NCBI GenBank assembly: GCA_964020975.1
Contig: OZ026615.1
Coordinates: forward strand, 32,405,722 to 32,469,721
Direction: 5' to 3'
Source: Hermodice carunculata
Lineage: Eukaryota; Annelida; Polychaeta; Eunicida; Amphinomidae
Length of the DNA stretch: 64,000 bases
Shown here: piece by piece, positions 1-14,572 of the stretch
How the letters are laid out: the number at the start of each line of letters is the position of its first letter
Position numbering within the stretch: the stretch's first letter is position 1
Translations under genes and position numbers: made by a program
Notes under the pieces: model-generated
Told to the model about the DNA's origin: nothing
The model's input: only the letters and a program-made list of their open reading frames with translations
The model's database searches: none

Positions 1-3000
1 CTGACACTGTCTTTCAAAGAGTTTCATGTTAAGAAACTTTTTTGGTGCCCTTGGGTCATCTGAAGCCACCTTATAATGCACACTATCGAGACCATTTGCC
101 AAATGCTCGACGAAATCTAAGCCTTCGTAGTTAACCTGGGTCACCTCTGTTCCAGGCTCTATGTCCTGCGGGCATCTAGTCTCTCTACCAAAATAAGGCA
201 GTTAGGGCTGTAACCTGTGCTGGCATGAGGCGTACTTCTGTAGCTGGAACCAACAAGAGGATGTGCTTGTCCCAGTCCCACTGATCTTTAAATTACTGAC
301 ATAACATCTAACCATCTCTAATAACCAACAATAAAATTGTTCCACAAAGCTGTTACAGCTGGGACCCTATGAGGTCATGTGTTTTTCACACACCCACCAA
401 CTTACAGACCTCTCTATGAGCTCCCCCTGTACATTTTTACCCTGATCTGTATGAATTTCTACAGGGGTCCAAAACCCAGTGATGAAATCATAGACAAGAT
501 TCCTAGCAACAGAAACAGCAGTCTGGTCCTCCAAAGGATATGTCTCAACCCGCTTCATAAACTGATCCACAATGACCAAGAGATATTTGTTCCCAGCATT
601 GCTTACCAGCAAGGGACCAAGGTTGTCTAATTGCACTTCATCTAATGGCACAACCACTTACTTGTTAAATCTCATATGGGGCCTTAGTCATCTGGTTAGG
701 CCACATACTCACACTACACTTGGTGCAGGCCCGAATGAAAGCACATACATCTTCACTCATTCAAAACCAGAAGCAGAAGGGACACAACTGGGAAAGAGTT
801 CTAGTCACCCCCGATGAGCTGCAGATGGTGGCTCATGGTGAGCCCTAGCAACTAGGGTAGAGTTGCTAGGGCATGATGAGTAAGCTCCTGGCCACCTGGC
901 CTGACAGGTCCAACCACGTTTAGTGAAGTACACCTTCGAGGACTGTGTTCTGTGACCAAAGTGACTAGTATATGCGACACTCTGGGGAGGAATTAACCAT
1001 CTGTCCCTTTGCAGGGTACCCTAGAGCGATCCATCGAGGGACATCCTTAAAATGAGGATCCTTCATTTGTTTGGTGAGCAACTCTGCGGACATCCTGTCC
1101 TAGAGCCACTTGGAACCGGCACCATCACCACCTGTACTCTCTTCATGCTCATCTGAGTCATCTTCATCACAAGACCCTTCCACAACATGAATTGCTAAAG
1201 GGACTATATCATCCATTTCATCTGCAAACTGGCCCGTGAGTCCTGAGCTTTCCCAGAATGGTCACAGCCCTTGCATGGCAAATCATCCAGGCCTTCACCA
1301 ATAGTACAGAAAAACATGATCCATATTCATTAATTCCAAACCCAACAATGACAGCAAAGAGATTCCAGACTTGCCAAAGCATCAACATTTCTTTTCTAAT
1401 ACCAATGTGAAGAAACGAATTTCACTCCTGACTTGAGACAGGCAGTCACCCATAAAAGGCAACTGGTGGTTTTAAACCGGTCCTCTCAACCTTAGAAATA
1501 TTCATCATTAACTGCAGACACTAGTTCATTTCCAAAATGTATAGGCCTAACCACCAAAAACACAAATTTCATTACTTATGCCAAAAATAAAAGGAGACCT
1601 GTTCGGCCTATCACCTTTTAGGTCTTCCGACTTGTCAGTCACTTCAGTTTACAGCAAAAGAGTAAAGTAGGCCTACATCGTTTTTGTGATATTTATGAAT
1701 CTGGAACATTACAAACACACTCTACCTCCACTATAACGATATAGCAGCCACAAACTTTCACACTGAGGGGTTAGTGCTATAAAGCATTTTTGTTCCCGTA
1801 ATAGACACCCAGACGATGCTGGGTAGTGAAATCAAACTGGCTCAAGGCCTCCAGCCAATGTGCAAGCTGCCCCTCTGGCGATATGAACCTAAAAAGTCAT
1901 GATCTATGCACAGGAAAAACATTTGCCCCAGCAGATAATGCTGTCTGGTGAATTTCAACAGTGCCAGCAACTCCAGATGAATCATGCAGTAACGCCCCTA
2001 GGTTTCTCCCAATCTGAGACGAGGGTACGCAATGGATCTCTAAATCCCCTTCTGAACCTGAGAAAAAACTGCACCTATACTGCCTCCTGAGGCATCCATG
2101 TCCAGTATATTGGTCCCCTTATCTTTAGGGTAAGCAAGAACAAGGACTGTGGCCAACTTATGCTTCACTGACTCAAACACTGCCTCCTGCCATTTAATCA
2201 AAGCTCCCTTCTTAATCAAATTTGTGAGAGGGGAAGCTATGGTCACATAACTGGCACAAATCGACACTAGTAATTTGCCAACTCCAGATATGCTTGCACC
2301 TGTTTGACATTCGGAAGACAGGGCCACTCTACAACACTTTTGACAAAGGCTGGATTAGTATGGATACCATCCCTGGCTACCATATGTCCCAAGAACACCA
2401 CAGAATCCCTAAATGATATTTTCTCCCCTTCATTTTCAACTTGTTGGCATAAAAGTGGCCAAGTACCTCTCCCAGCCTACTCAGATGCTCATCGAAGGTC
2501 CTACCACTCACTATGACATCATCAATGTAAACTAGGAGATTTTCCACCGTAAATCCTTCAACACAAGATCTTGGCTCTCTGAAATGTTCAAGGGGTGTTA
2601 CATAAACCAAAGGGCATCCTGTGGTAGTGGAATGTGCTATGATGAGTGACGAATGCCATCTTTTTGTGGTCTCACTCATCCACCTCTGTATAATAACTGC
2701 TGATAAGGTTGAGAGTTGAGATCCACTGAGTGTGTCAAGGCATTCTTCAATCCTTGGAAGTGGGTAATTATCTTTTACTGTAAGATCAACTTCCTATAGT
2801 TCACACACCAGTGACACCTCCATCCTGCTTTCTTATAAACACTGTGCTGATGCCCACTCCCCACAAGAGGGTGACACTACTTCCGATTCCAACATCTTCT
2901 GTAATGGCACTCTTGTTCTCCCTGAAAACCGAAGGGGGTGCAACGGGGTCTGCTGAATGGGACATGCATCCGCCATATGGATGTGATGCTTCACACCGCC

Positions 3001-5110
3001 CTAAAAACCCAAATTAGTATCATCCTTGGCCAACACATCCTGAAACTCTAAAAGCAAAGCTTGGGAGTCATGCTGCCTGTTCTGCAGCAAGGTTTCCACC
3101 ACTAGTAATGTATAGGTCTTGTACATGGGGAGGAAGATCTCTATTTTCCTGCAGTGTGTTAGTCTCTGAATTACAGGTATCATGATCCTGAGTACCCTCT
3201 ACCCCCTTCTGAAACCTGTTTGTGTGATCAGAAACTGTCAGATTCCCTTGACAAGGTCGTTACCTCCCCCCCCCCCCCCGAGACCTGAGCATCTCAGAGG
3301 CCCTGTCCAGGCTATCAAGGACCTCTGCATCAGTCAATTGTCCTATACAGGTGACTGCTATTAGCATGATCTTTTAATTAGCTACATTGATCAACATGTC
3401 AGGAAATCTTTCTCTACCCTGTAGCAGGACACTTCCTACTACTACTACTACATCACTGCTGACACTAATGGGCTCAAGGAAAAATGGCAAACTTCCTACT
3501 AAGCCACTTGCCCGTGGCCACACCACATTCTCAGTCTCTGGCTTGAAAGCAATGGTGCTCTCCAAAATAACTCAGCTGACCATTCGCAGTTCTAAATCAT
3601 CTCCGTCTTGTGTAGGGATGAACTATCCTTCCACCCAGAGTCCTCCTCTGGCCTTTATAGTGGCATTGACAGCTGCCAAAAAGTCCAATCCCACAAGCAC
3701 TTCCTCCCTAATAAGAGCCACAAGCACAGGCCACTCAATTCCTTTCCTTCCAATCTTGAAAATCACTGTGAGTCCCCTCCTACCATTCACACTACCATCA
3801 TGTGCAAACCCTCTGACTTTAGTTCTACGCAACTGAGCTAAAACTCTGGAAGAAACACCTATTCTTCCTGCCACACTATTTGACAGAAACATTGTTGGAG
3901 CACCAGTCTCAATCTCTGCCATCTGAGGACACTCCCCTGCTTCCATCCCCACATAAAGTGTGGTATAAGGGCCATCTAGACCTCCTACGCATATTTCCTT
4001 ATCCTTGGCATTTCCCATGAAGCCCTGGGTCTTACTCCTGTACAAAGAACCCTGGGTCCCTCCTAATTAAGGGGAATTACTACTTTCCAGGCAATGCAAC
4101 ACTGATTCATGTGAGCCTTGGCCACATGACTGAGCCCTTGGTCATTTCCCAGCTACACACTTGGGCTAGGGCTCCCAGTTCTATTTGGACAGTTAGCCTT
4201 GTAATGGCCCACTTCAATACACCAAAACAATGACTATCAGACATAGCATCGCCTGACCTAGCTGGGGAGGGTGGCCTTGACTGGATATTGCCCTGCCACT
4301 TATTGCCTCTATAAGGAGGACCCCTCTCTGTTTGGGAATAAGAATACGGTACACTCATGACTCCCTATCTTAGTTTTAACATCCGAGCCCTGGGACCCTA
4401 CCACGTTTGATGGCAGAACCTCATCTAAACAGTGGGATAACACTCCCATCTCCTGGCTTCTTGTCTTTGCCAAGTTCTGTGACATTGAACTCATGCCTGG
4501 TGACAACTGTTCTATAGCCTTTAGCAACTGCGTACTCTGGGGGCCTTGGCATGGTTCCCCGTGTCCCATTTGCTGACAATTGAGGGAGGAATCATCCTCA
4601 GATTCAAATTCCAGATCATTACTGGTGAAAGCTACCTTACATACTCTGGGCTGCCCAACAGACTTGTCCCTAGGCATCCTGTGTAAATATGTGTACTTGC
4701 ATTCACGAGCTCTCATGAAGTCTGCAGCCTCGGCTTAAGTCTTAGGCCCTTGAGCTATGACTATAAGCAACCTCTTTTCCCTCTATACCCCTTTTGTCCC
4801 TGTTATGGAGTTAACTGGTTTTTGCGGTATTCTAGAGTCCCTTGTGCAGAGCATCCCTCCTTTGCATTCCATGTTGCAGACAAAGGTGATCAATATTAGC
4901 CTTATCTTCTGCCTCCTGACAATGCCTGCCTTCTCTTTCCCTAACAGTGTAGAGAGGGAGGTCTCCCTATTTCTCTCTATAGCCTTATACAGTCAGGTTC
5001 ATACTCTACAACGTACCAATGGATCTGAACCCAAACCCCCCAGCCCCCTAAAAAGGGGATTTACTTCATGTTCATGCCATTTTCCACAGGGACACTGTAA
5101 GTTGCCACAT
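1..5110 (-). mobile_element. Gypsy-type LTR retrotransposon relic, broken
   Basis: The minus strand carries recognisable pieces of a Ty3/gypsy element in the usual order. From high to low coordinates these are a gag-side region (about 4,100-5,100), a retropepsin-like region (about 3,620-4,045), reverse transcriptase (about 2,380-2,680), RNase H (about 1,800-2,330) and an integrase core (about 370-660). Matches are by protein pattern only. The element runs off the left edge and no LTR is visible in the window, so its full length is unknown. It is clearly broken, with at least half a dozen interruptions of reading, and it hosts a nested insertion, so it is an old fossil. The right boundary near 5,110 is approximate. 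Confidence 0.85.
1270..1810. mobile_element. Nested insertion inside the gypsy relic
   Basis: The RNase H-like reading of the host element is lost near 1,810. Integrase-side similarity resumes near 1,270. The intervening ~540 bases are AT-rich and do not look like pol. They contain a ~60-base block (about 1,310-1,369) that recurs at 29,970-30,042. I take this as one element inserted into another. No terminal repeats were found, so family and exact ends are unknown. Confidence 0.45.
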
Positions 5111-8100
5111 ACAGCATGAACATGTTATATTTTAGAAATTTCTTAGTAAGGAGGAAAAGCATGTATGGCTTCCACACAGGTGCAAATTAATAATCCAGAG
5201 AGTACTGCTTAATTTATTTATTTTATATCATAAGCCTAAATTTCAAATGATTCAGGAGTAATTTGGGGGAAGAGGTTTTATAAACACCTGAAATGCAATG
5301 GGTGATAGACACATGTAGGACTTTTAGTTGGTCACACAGAACAGCCCATGTTCAAGCTCACCAGAACAAAGTCTTCATTGCTCAGACTGTGACGGCCTCA
5401 AAAAGTAACAATCCCAGTGGTCTTTCCCAATATCCTGCAAGGATGTGAATATATTATAGAATTGTACCAGGAAGTAGATGAAGACAATAGAATTTACAGA
5501 AAACGAATCATTGAAGAATAAAAAGGTAGAAAAGCTGCAGGCAAGTTTTACCACTCAACTTAATAATTTGCATACCGAAGACTTAAAATTTGAAATGCTC
5601 AGTCAATGGTGCAGTATACCTTTTATTCATAGGTATTGAAAGGCGGGTGCAGAACCTGTTTTCCTCCAGGTTGATAGATGCTCACTGTAGCCTCCTTGCT
5701 GATGTACTTCTCACCCATACATTACACAGTATTATATAGAATCTGCATTTTGAGGACAGAAATAATACCAACAGATCTCAGTTTTTCAGAAGAAAACTTT
5801 TGGTTGTGCCAAAGTCTGTATTGTAAAACCATGTATTATAGTATTGACACCAGGTGGTGTTACATTACATTTTTCAAGATTGTTTTGATCTTTTGGACAT
5901 GTCTGCTGGTCTCTACACCAGATTATTTTAGGATGCAAAAGTTAGATAACAAACTAAAGTTCCAAGGGTATATACTACCTTAAAGAACATAAGAAGTCAC
6001 AGATATGTAAACAAAAATTTTATTCAATTCTATCCTGTCAAATTCTACAAGTGTGGTGGCACCTTGGTTTCCCCTTGTGGTAATGCATGTAGAAGTATGG
6101 TTACCTTGGGTACCCCTGTAGGAACGTGTACAATAAATATTATGGTTACTTTGGGTATCCTGGTAGGAACACCTGTACAAGAATAGTCCCATAGGAAACC
6201 AACATTATAACTGGTGTACTTTATTTACATTTTTGATAGTCTTTGTGCCGAGAGTTAGAATTTCAAGCATACTTTATCAAGCAGTGGTGGTGGAACAGGG
6301 TTTCTCCTGAACAAACCACACGTGAGCTTTAATGCATAGATCATGTCACCACAGGACTTGAATTGTAAATGAGCTGATTTCACAATTGTTGGCACCTGAT
6401 TTGCTTTTGGTCCACTTAAATTTACACTTTAGGGATCCCCAAACTGGGATCAGTACCTACTAAGTCAAATGGGGCAGGTGTGAAGAGTTAGTGTTTCATG
6501 TTGCAATGTTGCAACCATGATTTGTTTCTTGGTAGCAGTGGGAGCACAACTCCATGGTGTTTGTTAAAAGCTGGAAATGTGAGGACATTCTTGAAATATA
6601 AAAGTTGCAAAGATGTCAACTGACAGAAGATAGCAAATTTTACTGGTTGTATGTACTTTTTTCAGGTCAAAGATTTCCACTTGAAACGCAAGTAAACAAT
6701 ATGTTACAAAATTATTTATTAGGTTAATGGATACAAATTTTGTTCAAAATGAGTGAAGAATGTCCTTATTTCATATATACACATATATTTAATACTATTC
6801 TACTGTGAACTGATTCAAACAACTATTGTTATGCAATGTGTGGCCATATTTATAACAATAAAAAGGTTCCTTGATTTTAGACAACTTATCTGCAGGTTTA
6901 ATAGCATTTTTTACACAACCAAGGTAAACCAATACATGTATCCATTTTAAGGCCTGCTATATGACAAAATTTTGTCAATTGGAATTTGGTCATCTTTTGT
7001 GTTTTAGTTTGATTGTAAAAATTACATTTAGCCATGCATTCATGAATAAAGTAACATTTAAGAAAATGCTTGGATGAATACAAATTGCATCCAAGGATTC
7101 ATGTTTTCCTATCATAAAAATTTGTGCAATCTGTAGAAAAATATTAGCTAGCTTACACCCCAGTACCCAACATACAGTGAAACTTGCTTTTAACAATCAG
7201 AAAAATAAGAGATTCTCTTTACCTTAGCTGTAAAGTCATTAAAAGTAACTGCTTTTCAGTATTAAATAAGCGATGCCTCACACATATGCTTTGTGTGGTC
7301 GTTTAACATGTTTCGGGCAGGCATCAGTGTGTAACGTTCATGTGTTAAATATAAATCAGCTCAGATACTCAAGATCTTGTTATGTTAATGTTGGCCTTTC
7401 TCCACTTATAAAGAGACCACTTTGTTCCCATGCTTTGACTAAAAAGCAATCCATGCTTGCCCAGGAGACTTGCACACCATATTATCAAAAAGCCATTGTC
7501 CAAGGATATACTTATGGTCATTTACATTGAAGACCAGTGCACTGATGAATTGGTATAAATAAAGCAAAAACAACAAAACAAAACTGGCTATTATTGTACC
7601 CTTTCAAATACACACCCCCTGAAAATTAACCATAGTGTAGCACAAGCAAATAAAAATAAGTATTTTCATCAAAAGTCACAGAGTGTCAAAGAAGAAAAAA
7701 GAAATATGGATCTGATGCCACACTTGCATATATATGTATTTGCCTAACATGTAGTCCTTCACAAATGTTTCACAATACATTTCTTTGCCATACTGAGTAC
7801 AACTAAACTCACTGGAACACAGACTGACTTTTCAATAACCACCTGTTTACCTGATTCTATCCAGGATAACCATTTTATCTAAGACTGATACGCTGTACAG
7901 GCCTTTTAAACAAAATAATTTTGATGGTCTCTGTAATGATTTCTTCCCATATAAACTAAATGTGTACTTCTAATCTTGTTCAATGGGCTCACAACAATAC
8001 ATGGAACCTAGTGTTTCACAAGGTAAAAAAAAAAAACTTCACAAAAATCGATTTGGACTTCGAAAATTGTTAACTACAATCAATCTGAGGCAAAGTTTGA

Positions 8101-8738
8101 ACTGCACCAATGAAACACACACTTTAACTTCTAGCCATCATCTTGGAATTGCCTGTAAAATTCACATATTAGCCTCCCTTCACCATCATTTTCTTTGAGC
8201 TTCGGGCTGTCAGCAGTTTTCAGGTTCCCAGCACTTTCTGAGAACCAGTTTTTATTTTTGTGCAAAAATAATCCTAATATCGGGAAATTCTTAATGCATA
8301 AAAGTACAAATGTCATTAATTTTTGTATTTCATGTGGTTTATGAATTTTCATAAGCAATTGAGGAGCAAAGAGTAAGCAGCTACTCCATTGTAAATGTGA
8401 ACATCTGTGTTCCAAGGTGTAGCAAGAGGATCACGATGATCCTGTGCTCTGCTGACTGGAATCTGCTCCTACTCTAAGTGGAGACTTTCCAGCCATATTC
8501 CATATACTGCATTAGTGCTTACCACCAAGTGACCAAAAATATAATATTATCAAGATACAAGCCAATGTCAGTTTGACCTTTAAAGGTCAGACGAGTCCAA
8601 ATGAACAAAAACAACAAAAAGATATTTTCCTATTAATTTTCACAAGTAACTAAGGGCCTAGAAACCACCATTACCAAGAAATAAACCTGTATATCAGATA
8701 TACTGAGTCCGCAAAATTATTTAATTCTGCTATTAAAA
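5111..8738. other. AT-rich intergenic stretch, no gene seen
   Basis: Only short chance ORFs occur here and none resembles a known family. A CAGTGAAACTTG motif near 7,174 resembles one end of a TA-flanked MITE but no partner was found. Nothing else is supportable. Confidence 0.6.
6054..6190. repeat. Short degenerate tandem repeat (~45 bp period)
   Basis: Two adjacent units starting GGTTAC at 6,099 and 6,144 share most of their ~45 bases. A poorer third copy lies just to the left. It looks like an old minisatellite. Confidence 0.5.
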
Positions 8739-8742
8739 CTAT

Positions 8743-8759
8743 ATACATACATACATACA

Positions 8760-8790
<31 letters not shown>
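8743..8790. repeat. (CATA)n microsatellite
   Basis: About a dozen uninterrupted copies of a CATA/ATAC tetranucleotide. Confidence 0.95.
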
Positions 8791-8799
8791 CAAAGAATG

Positions 8800-9925
8800 C
8801 ATGATTATTGCATCATCATCTCATTCACACCTTTGGTGATGGTCCACCTGGGCAACAACAGTTTTGACACTATCGCAATACATGTACATGCATGGTACTA
8901 CTGCTGTACATCTTTATAGTATTGGTACTTACAGATACATGGTTCCAAAGTTTTATATCCCATAATTTCACCAAAGCTTCACATAATCCCATCATTTTCA
9001 CAAAAATCATCATCTTTAGTCACATTTGACTGTGATCAAATTTCATGGCATTCTGTTGAACCGTTCTGAAGAAGTTGAAAGCAGCTTCTTTAACACACAA
9101 AAATTTAAGCAAAAAATAGGGGGGGGGGGGGAATAACAGCACCACCAGGTGGCCAAAATGTGACTTCCAAAACCCCAAGTGACTCTGTATGTGATTAAAA
9201 GCAATTGGGCAGGCAGGCAGTTCGGAAGATTTTTATTTGGGTAATAAAACTTTACAAAAAAACAAAAAAAAAGAGAGAAATTTGATTGCATCATCACCTC
9301 CTTCACAAACTAACTGAGGCCCACCTGTGGAACATCCATGTGTAAAATCAAGCCATTCCATGAAACCTATCTGACAATGTTGCAGTCTATGCACTGTATT
9401 GCCATAAACATATACAGCAGCAGCAATTACTGACACCTGGTCCCAAAGTTTAATATCCCACAGCTTTTTCAGAAGTTAATAGGTCTTCGTCATTTTCACC
9501 AACTTTCATCACCTGCATTCAAATTATATTCTGGTAAAATTTCATGCAATTCTGATAAACTATTGTGGAAAAAAATGGAAAATAGCCTTTAAACACAAAA
9601 ATTCAATTGAAATAGGGGAAAACCATAACACCACCTGGTGGACAAAATGTGAAAAACATGACCCTCCCCCCAACCCCTGACCCTTATGCAATAGCAAAGC
9701 TACAGGACAAGCAGGTTTTGAGAAGAAATTTTAAATTAAAAAAAATACAAAATTTATTAAAAAAAAAAATTAGTGCATGATGACCTCTTTTGAAAACTTG
9801 GTAGAGGACCACCAGGAGAAAATCCACGGGTAAATTTAAAACATTCCATGCAACGATTTTTGAGAAGTTGAAAATATAATAAGTTTACAGACAAACACAA
9901 ATGGATCACATAAGCTCTGCTGACT
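8800..9925. repeat. Tandem array of ~480-bp units (two full, one partial)
   Basis: Units begin with a GCATCATCA-like block at about 8,809, 9,283 and 9,772, giving spacings near 474 and 489 bases. Each full unit then carries a 'CACCTG' block, a 'CATACAG/GGTACTTACAG' block, a 'GTTCCAAAGTTTTATATCCCA'-like block, and a poly-C/G or purine run before 'ACCACCTGGTGG'. Units are strongly diverged, so the array is old. It ends near 'AAGCTCTGCTGACTGAC' (9,909), which resembles the ends of the GAGGCCCATGGGCC family described below. Confidence 0.65.
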
Positions 9926-10609
9926 GACAAGTCAACAGTGCTAAAAGTGGTGGTGGAACAATTACTTCGTAGCTGAAACTAGCTCACAATCTTTGCCTGT
10001 AGTGCTATGTTGTGTCTAATTCTTTGACCCGATTCTTTTTTTTTCAAGCTTAATGTGTTGGCTAAGTTTAAAAACTGGGAAAGCATATCCTGGTCCCTCT
10101 TAATTTTGAACCCAGCTAGCATGGGCTATAGACAAGAAAATTTAATTTGGACCAATGAAATAACTAGAATAGTTGTCATCAATGGACTGCACATCTCTGC
10201 TTTGGACACAGATGGACCCTGTGACCTGAAAAATGAGGTCAAGATCACCATTATGTAATTGCGTCATGAAATAGTGTCCTGAAACATGACTTGGTGCTAG
10301 TACCAATTGAGGACTTGAAAACACATTAAATTTGTGAACTGTGAATAGGACTGTGTTTTCCTCCTCCATTGTTTGGATTAAGGCACGTTTACTGGTCCAT
10401 CTGGTCATACATGTGTCAAGAAAATCCCTCATGCAGGTGGGGCATCAAATGAGAATTGCATCTCTGCAGTTATTGTAATCTTCAGAGACAATTCCCCTTC
10501 TTACAACCCCCTTACAAAAATAAATTTCTATATCCCCATTCTCAGTTCTGAACAAAAAAAGTCTAATGAGACTCAGACTATGCTATGAATAAGATCTACA
10601 GAAACACTA
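9926..10609. other. No gene seen
   Basis: Mixed-composition DNA with short chance ORFs on both strands and no recognisable domain or repeat structure. Confidence 0.5.
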
Positions 10610-10820
10610 TGTTAACCATACATCATGTCCTTGTGTGTCAGTGTACACATCTTTCTGTGTAAGTACATCATGTTTTTAGGTGTCAGTACATACATGCTGT
10701 CTTTCTGTGTTAGTACAAACATCATGTCTGTATATGTTAGTACATACAGCAGGTCTCTCTGTGTTAGTACAAACAACATGTCTTTCTGTGTTAGTACAAA
10801 CATTATGTCTGTATGTGTCA
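10610..10820. repeat. Minisatellite, ~32-bp unit
   Basis: At least six imperfect copies of a unit containing 'CATGTCTTTCTGTGTTAGTA' run in tandem. Because the unit is nearly a multiple of three and lacks stops, both strands show repetitive ORFs here. These are by-products of the repeat, not genes. Confidence 0.85.
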
Positions 10821-13800
10821 CCATAAGAAAAAATATGGTACATACATGCAATAGAAACAAAAATTCACAAACAAGTTTTGCACAAGACATCCAGCCAGGG
10901 CATATTTTAGAATGTATAACTAGAAATAATCTACTTCAGTGTACCAGATATTTTACAAATCATGACACCAGTGCAGTAAATATACATACATGACTTACAA
11001 AAAACAAGTACAGCTGGAATTTTCGACTAGCCAAAGTATGAGAACCACATATTTATAATATTCATACCAGAACAATGCATGATAAAAGTGTAGTAAATAT
11101 GCAAACGCTGACCTGAGTGAGAGAAAAAATACAGCTGGAATTATAGACTAGCCAATATATGAGAACCACATACTTTTGGAGAGTATATATTTATGCCCTC
11201 TATTACACATATACAAAAATGTATGGTTCTACTTGTTCAAATATATTCTGTATTGTATAAAACATTTCAAAAAGTACAAAAATTATATATACAATTATTT
11301 TCACAGTGAAACCTTGTAACAGAGTCATAAATTTTGCACCAAAAAGCTTAACATGTTTTGTCACAAAAATATAAAGCAAATCAAACATAAACCAAAGCTA
11401 CCGAGAAAGTAAAGGACTGACCATTTCTTCAGCCACATGTTCACAGGACAGCAGCATGGCACGGGTACTTTCCTGAACTCTTTCCCCTTAAAACCAGCTG
11501 CTGATCAAATGTTGTCTCCTTCACGCTTTCTTCTTTGTTATTGTTATTAATTTCAACAGTTAGGAAAACCAATTTCAGAATAAGAATTGCAGAGAAGACC
11601 TTTCTAGATGACATACCCCAAGTCCAACAGCTTTCATTGACATGGGTTGGGAACCTATGCCAAGGAAAGCTGTTGACTAAATTTTAGTTCAGTGAGGAAA
11701 GGGTTCAAGGTCAAATGAAATCAAGGTATTCCATCGATTTACTTTCAATATTCTAATTTTAGCATTTGAACTTTTGTACATTTATCCTCCCAAGATTTCC
11801 TTTCTTGAATCTTATCTTAGCACTTAAAATTTTTTGTATGTCTAACCACAAGGCATTTCCCTGCCTGTTAACCAATATAATTCTGCAAGGTCAAATCAGT
11901 TTTGGTTTAAAAATTATCTGAAGTTAAACTGTTGTATGTAATGGATTATTACCACCATCCTGCAGAAAGGGAAATACATACAATAAATGAACACACTGAG
12001 ACCATTTACTACATCAACCCATATTATCACCACTATCATGCCAGTAAGCAGACATGTCCATGTTCTTGTGCCACCCCTCTTACCAAGTTCCTACTTACTT
12101 TTTTTTAAACTCTATGAATAGTCCAACCATATTTTTCATTTGATTCAAAACATGGAGTATTTTGTAATCCTCACATAAAATTCATTGATCAACCATTTTT
12201 CAAAGCAAAATTGCATGTCTGTCATGTGCAGTACATTTGGAGTTGTATTTTGAGAATCTATTAGTGCCCAAACATAACCTCTTTGCTACACCCACATATA
12301 CATGTACGCACACACACACACACACACACTATAGTTATACATGGTGATATCCTGTAAACAAGGCAAATGAACTTTATACACCAGGTATATCTGATGAGTG
12401 CACAATACTTTGAGCATGGTTTGAACACTTCACAGGTATTTATCATCATATGAGAGAGAAGTTTCAGGCCTGTATATGAGAAACATGATCTGCATGGACA
12501 TAGCACAACTGCATTAATGTACAATGACCCTTATAGCTATACCATATTCTTGTCAATGAGCACTTGTACTCTAATAAACACCCCCTGCTTCTTTTGGGAC
12601 CCAAGAAGCTAAAATGAGGCTAAATGTCCTCATTTTGGCATATTTTTCACTGTGTTACACCTAAATATTGATGAAAAAGGAAGCTCACTTTGATTGAATT
12701 GTACGTGTGCCCAGATTACTCATGGGAAGATATTTTTCCACACTACAATAATGTTGATATCACTCAAAACATTTTGTCCAGTTGTTCTGATCTTCTGCAT
12801 GAGATTAATACCATCACGCCAACTATATATGTTCATAAAGATTAATGCTGCATGCATAGAAATGAAAATACTATATTTTGACTTGTACTAACATTATTAT
12901 CATAACACTGTTCAGTGTGTCCATACTGGAATCATGGTAAATGTGTCATGTAAGCCACATTAAAAACTAAAAGTGTCTTCAAGAACATTAAGATCAGTAT
13001 AGCTGAGATAAAATGAAAGTTAGAAAGTGAAACTGAAACAACTGGACAGCTTTGTTTGTGCTCAACATCCTAACACCCGTGTGTTTTTACTGATTTATTA
13101 GTGGGTACACTTCTAATTGATGTGTTACACCCAGTGAAACCATTGAAAAGTCAAAGTAGCTTACTTTTGTCAACCTGTCCATCATGATTGGTTTATGTAG
13201 AAAACTAAAGTTGAAATATGTGTATAATATACTTGTACATAGAAACTTGCACTTAAATGCATGGTGGAACCAAATATCAGCTGTCTCACTTAAACTTGTC
13301 ATATAACAGTCCAGATCTACATATATTGTGTGAACTAAACTGATTCATGATCAGATACCTGTTTTTTGTGTTTTTTTCTTTTTCCTTTTTTTTTTCACTT
13401 GCAAATGCTACATTGATATGCAAACTAACCCATCAAACAATCCATGAAGCCATATGTACATTTTCTGTCCTGCAGAATAACCAAGCCCATGTTCATGTTA
13501 CACTTATAAGAGTGGTATTTACATTGCACCACATATAAAATAAACTTTATCATCAGTCAACAATTACCTGTTTTAACTCATTCTATACACAAGTGGTAAA
13601 GACACTGATTTTTTTTCTTTTTCTTTTGATTTTTTTTTTTTTTTTTTTGCATTGCCTGGTAAAGCCTGCTTTAGCAGGGGTATGACGTACTAGATAATGC
13701 TAAAAAAGAAACAAAAACAAAACAAAAATTCAGACCACAAAAATTCCCCTTGAAAAACAGCATGACGGTACCTGATTAAAAGCTGTCCTTATCAATAATT

Positions 13801-14572
13801 TTTTAGAACATGCCCATTTGACTCCAGCAAGATGTCCCTGGAAACTGCCACTGGTATGGAATGAGTTAATGTACAATTGAAAAACTTGGTATTACATGTA
13901 ATAAATTTTCTCCCCTTGTCTGTGCCTCTGGCCCTTGAGGGAAGAAAATGGAAGATAATATGATGATACAAATAGATTATTCCAAAATGGAAGATAATAT
14001 GATGGTACAGGCAGGTTATGCCATTTAGAAAAGTTGAACACCAGAAATGAAATACAGTGCTGAGGTGATCAAAGACGGACTTAGTCTGATCATCATCTCG
14101 TACCCGCAGGACTTTCTCAAGGAAGCCACCAATACACTCTGTCCTTACAACTTCTCAAGTCTCTGGATGTCAACAACCTACCAGTATATATCAACTGTAA
14201 AACCATTAATTTACAAAATCTCAGATCTCAGAGGGTGAAATCTTTCTCCGACCAAATCATAGATCTTCAGGTCATCCCAAATTGTCATTTATTGACAACG
14301 TTTTACACACAATGGGCAAAAAACAAAACACAATTTTCTGATAGAACTTCTGCAAATAGTTGTTAGGTTTTGTTTCTTTAGACTGCATATATATCTGTAA
14401 TAAAACTTAACACTTTTTATAGTTCTGCATCAAAACTTATCTCTATGAAGGCTGAAAAGGGGACCTCAAGATGATAAATCCCATTAAAAGTATTTAAACA
14501 TCTGATACTATGAAGGAAAAGGATGACTCAGGTGGCTGGATATGATTCAACTCGTACATATGGCAATGCATG
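10821..14572. other. Region downstream of TMEM179, no further gene seen
   Basis: This should include the TMEM179 3' UTR, which reads toward lower coordinates. An AATAAA on the minus strand at 14,288-14,293 is a weak polyadenylation candidate. A (CA)n run lies near 12,308-12,329 and poly-T tracts near 13,370-13,650. 'CAGTGAAACCTTG' near 11,307 looks like a solitary MITE end. No other gene is recognisable. Confidence 0.5.

Noticed and set aside
10612-10993. Repetitive Ser/Val/Cys ORFs of 92 and 122 codons
   Set aside because: By-products of a ~32-base minisatellite without stops.
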